A DNA stretch of 64,000 bases from Serinus canaria (taxonomy: Eukaryota; Chordata; Aves; Passeriformes; Fringillidae), in contig NC_066314.1 of NCBI RefSeq assembly GCF_022539315.1, positions 62,791,543 to 62,855,542 of the forward strand, given 5' to 3'. Positions 62,101 through 64,000 of the stretch are shown here, piece by piece. Both the position numbers and the translations under genes were made by a program. The notes beneath the pieces are model-generated. The model saw only the letters and a list, made by a program, of their open reading frames with translations, searched no databases and was not told the DNA's origin. Each line of letters starts with the position of its first letter. The first letter of the stretch is position 1.

Positions 62101-63114
62101 ATTTTCCCCAGAATTTTTGATTAACAGCTGAGCCTAAATCAGATCTGCCTGGGGTCTCCTTTGCCTTACTTGACACATCATAATATCCTTTCATCTGCTA
62201 TTCCAAGCCAGTCCCTGGGTCTGTCAAGCAGCTCACTCTCTCCAGGAGACACCACGTCAGTCCTCTCTCTTTCTCAGACCTTCCTGAGCTGTTTCAAAGC
62301 AGGATTTTCATCACAACAGGGAAAACCTCTTTGTTTGACTGCCTCTGAACCAGACTCCAAAGGACACCAGACAATGCAGGCTGTGAGATGGATTTTGATA
62401 AAGATAATCAGCTTCTGGATGCTCAGCTGCACTTTAAATTTACCTGGGTGGCTCTGAGACCAGCATAGTAAAGCCACAGCAGTGGATTTTCATAGTATCT
62501 GATGTAAATTAAAGTGCCCCTGCAGCCCTAGCTGGGATCTGTACATTACTGCTCACCACCAGTCACACAGAGAAAATCCCTCTGTGCGGTTTGAACTTGA
62601 ATAGATTCAATTCTTGGAGGTGGAGGAGACAAGGATAAACCAAATAAAACTCACTTGCAGTTTTATATGGGCTGCCATTTAATCATCCTTGAATTAACTG
62701 AGTCATGCAGGGTTTTTCTTTTCTATTTCTGTTCTTGGTACAGCTTGATAGAACTGGCAATGTAAACAGCAAAAGCTGTAAAAGGTGAATGGCAAAATGG
62801 TAAGATTACTCATGTGTGAATTGCATGAGTAGGAATGCAGCCAGGGCAAAGCCAAAGCTCAGATGGAGTTGAAACTATCAAGGAAGGTAAGAACTGGAAG
62901 TTTTTGTGTGTACATTGGTGGAAGAAAAGGCAAAGGCAGCGTGAATCCGTGGCACAGTTGGGTCCTAGTGACAAGCTAGAGAGAAATGATGTAATTCACA
63001 GCTCACATTTCACTTGTGAGACTCATCCTCAGGCCTCCTGAATTTCTGAGCCTCCTACTACAGTCTGTCAGTACCCACAGGAAAAAGAGCTGGGGATTGT
63101 CTCACCCAACAGAG
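59101..63114. other. Non-coding stretch, no gene seen
   Basis: ORFs at 61155-61523 (122 aa) and 61580-62032 (150 aa), both plus, and 60299-60655 (118 aa, minus) lack recognisable domains or splice context. A T12 run lies near 60638. No repeat family was recognised. Confidence 0.5.
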
Positions 63115-63522
63115 GCATGCAGGTCCATCAAAGGGGACAACACATCAGGGGCATCCCAGGCTGCTAAAGGAGCTGGCTGATGTCACTGAGGAGCTAATTT
63201 CTATCCCCTTTGACAGGTTCTGCCAATGAGGGAAAATTCCCAATGCCTGGCAAAATGCAGGTGTTGCACTGACCCTAAAAAGGTAAGAATGATCCAGGGT
63301 ATTTGTAGTTGGCCATCATAACTTAGGTCCTTGGGAAAACCGTGGAGCAAATGCTCTGAGAAGCTACTTTTTAAACACATGAAGGATGAGAAAGTAACTA
63401 GAGGGAGCCAGAATGTGTTTAGCAAGGGAATGTGTTGCCTGCCCAGCTTTCTACAGTAGGGCCTAACATTGTGGACAATGGGAAGGAGAGGGATGCTGGA
63501 TGCCCTGATTTTCATCAGGCCC
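63115..63522 (+). pseudogene. Decayed CR1 ORF2 fragment, reverse-transcriptase region
   Basis: Landmarks in sense order: gctaaaggagctggctgatg near 63165, ggtccttgggaaaaccgtgg near 63327, agcaaatgctctgagaagct near 63347, tttaaacacatgaaggatga near 63370, and agggagccagaatgtgttta near 63402. This order matches the 5' part of the reverse-transcriptase domain of avian CR1 ORF2. The sense frame is broken by stops and indels. The catalytic Y-x-D-D region would lie further downstream and is not present. No CR1 3' end follows. This is an internal remnant of an older, longer CR1 insertion with no coding capacity. Confidence 0.8.
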
Positions 63523-64000
63523 TCAGAACAGCCTCCTGTGGAATCATCAGGAGTTATGAGATATTGTGAGATGCAGCTGAACAGGAAAACTGAGTAAGCT
63601 TTTACTGTTACTCTTTACCCTTAGAAGGCAGCATATCAGACCCTGAAGCATCTTCTAAGTGACATGAATAGTGCCTTTGCCTTTGCACTATTCTTCATTG
63701 TGGGACAAGATAGACAGTGGCTGTTCTAAGGAAGGTTGAGACCTTCCCAAATACAGAACCTGCTGCCTGACTGGAGCCATGTGGAGCCAGCAGTAGATGA
63801 GACTAGAAAGACAAGAGTGTTTAAAATGCTTTGCCATCTGGTTATCCTCAGAGAAGACTACAGTTAAAAAGGAAATTTGGGCCAAAATAATTTAACAAAG
63901 CACTTATTTAAGCTGCACAAATGTTACCCAAACTCATTCCTACCTCCAAGTAAGCACCAGTTAAAGCCAGAGGGACATAATGATGATGGAAAACCATCTT
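63523..64000. other. Non-coding end of window
   Basis: No ORF with support and no recognised repeat. It contains a small inverted motif around 63671-63690 (agtgcctttgcctttgcact). Confidence 0.5.

Overview
The window looks like an avian, most probably songbird (passerine), nuclear sequence. CR1 retrotransposon fragments of the bird type occur throughout. Both 3'-end styles are present: sense copies ending in attctgtgatt-like tails and antisense copies beginning with atcacagaat. The long terminal repeats (LTRs) are of families I recognise from passerine genomes. No SINE or L1 was seen, CpG islands are absent and the background is AT-leaning. The species cannot be fixed from sequence alone.

No protein-coding gene, exon series, rRNA, tRNA or CRISPR array could be supported anywhere in the 64 kb. 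The open reading frames are short, lack recognisable domains and overlap on opposite strands. The longest ones are products of a tandem repeat. The window is therefore either intergenic (gene-desert-like) or lies inside one or more very long introns.

Layout: 0-5 kb holds two CR1 copies (one about 1 kb long) flanking an unrecognised ORF. An 8.9 kb solo LTR (minus) is followed by a CR1 at 10.1 kb, an A/C-rich tract at 12.5 kb and an LTR (minus) at 15.3 kb. At 21.3-22.7 kb an ERVL-type LTR (plus) carries an 11-copy minisatellite. CR1 fragments follow at 20.3, 26.6, 28.1, 32.7, 34.3 and 34.6 kb, with another A/C-rich tract at 32.5 kb. At 43.8-44.7 kb an LTR of the 15.3 kb family is split by a nested LTR of the 8.9 kb family. 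A CR1 lies at 48.7 kb, a G/T-rich tract at 51.1 kb, a GC-richer candidate old repeat at 58.4 kb and a CR1 reverse-transcriptase-region fragment at 63.1 kb. The rest is apparently unique non-coding DNA.

Nothing here works together as a pathway. What can be read is a history of insertions: CR1 3' ends, solo LTRs, one demonstrable nesting event and the birth of a minisatellite inside an LTR. Repeat family names come from memory of bird repeat consensuses and were not checked by a search. Boundaries are accurate to a few bases where LTR ends are visible and looser for CR1 fragments.
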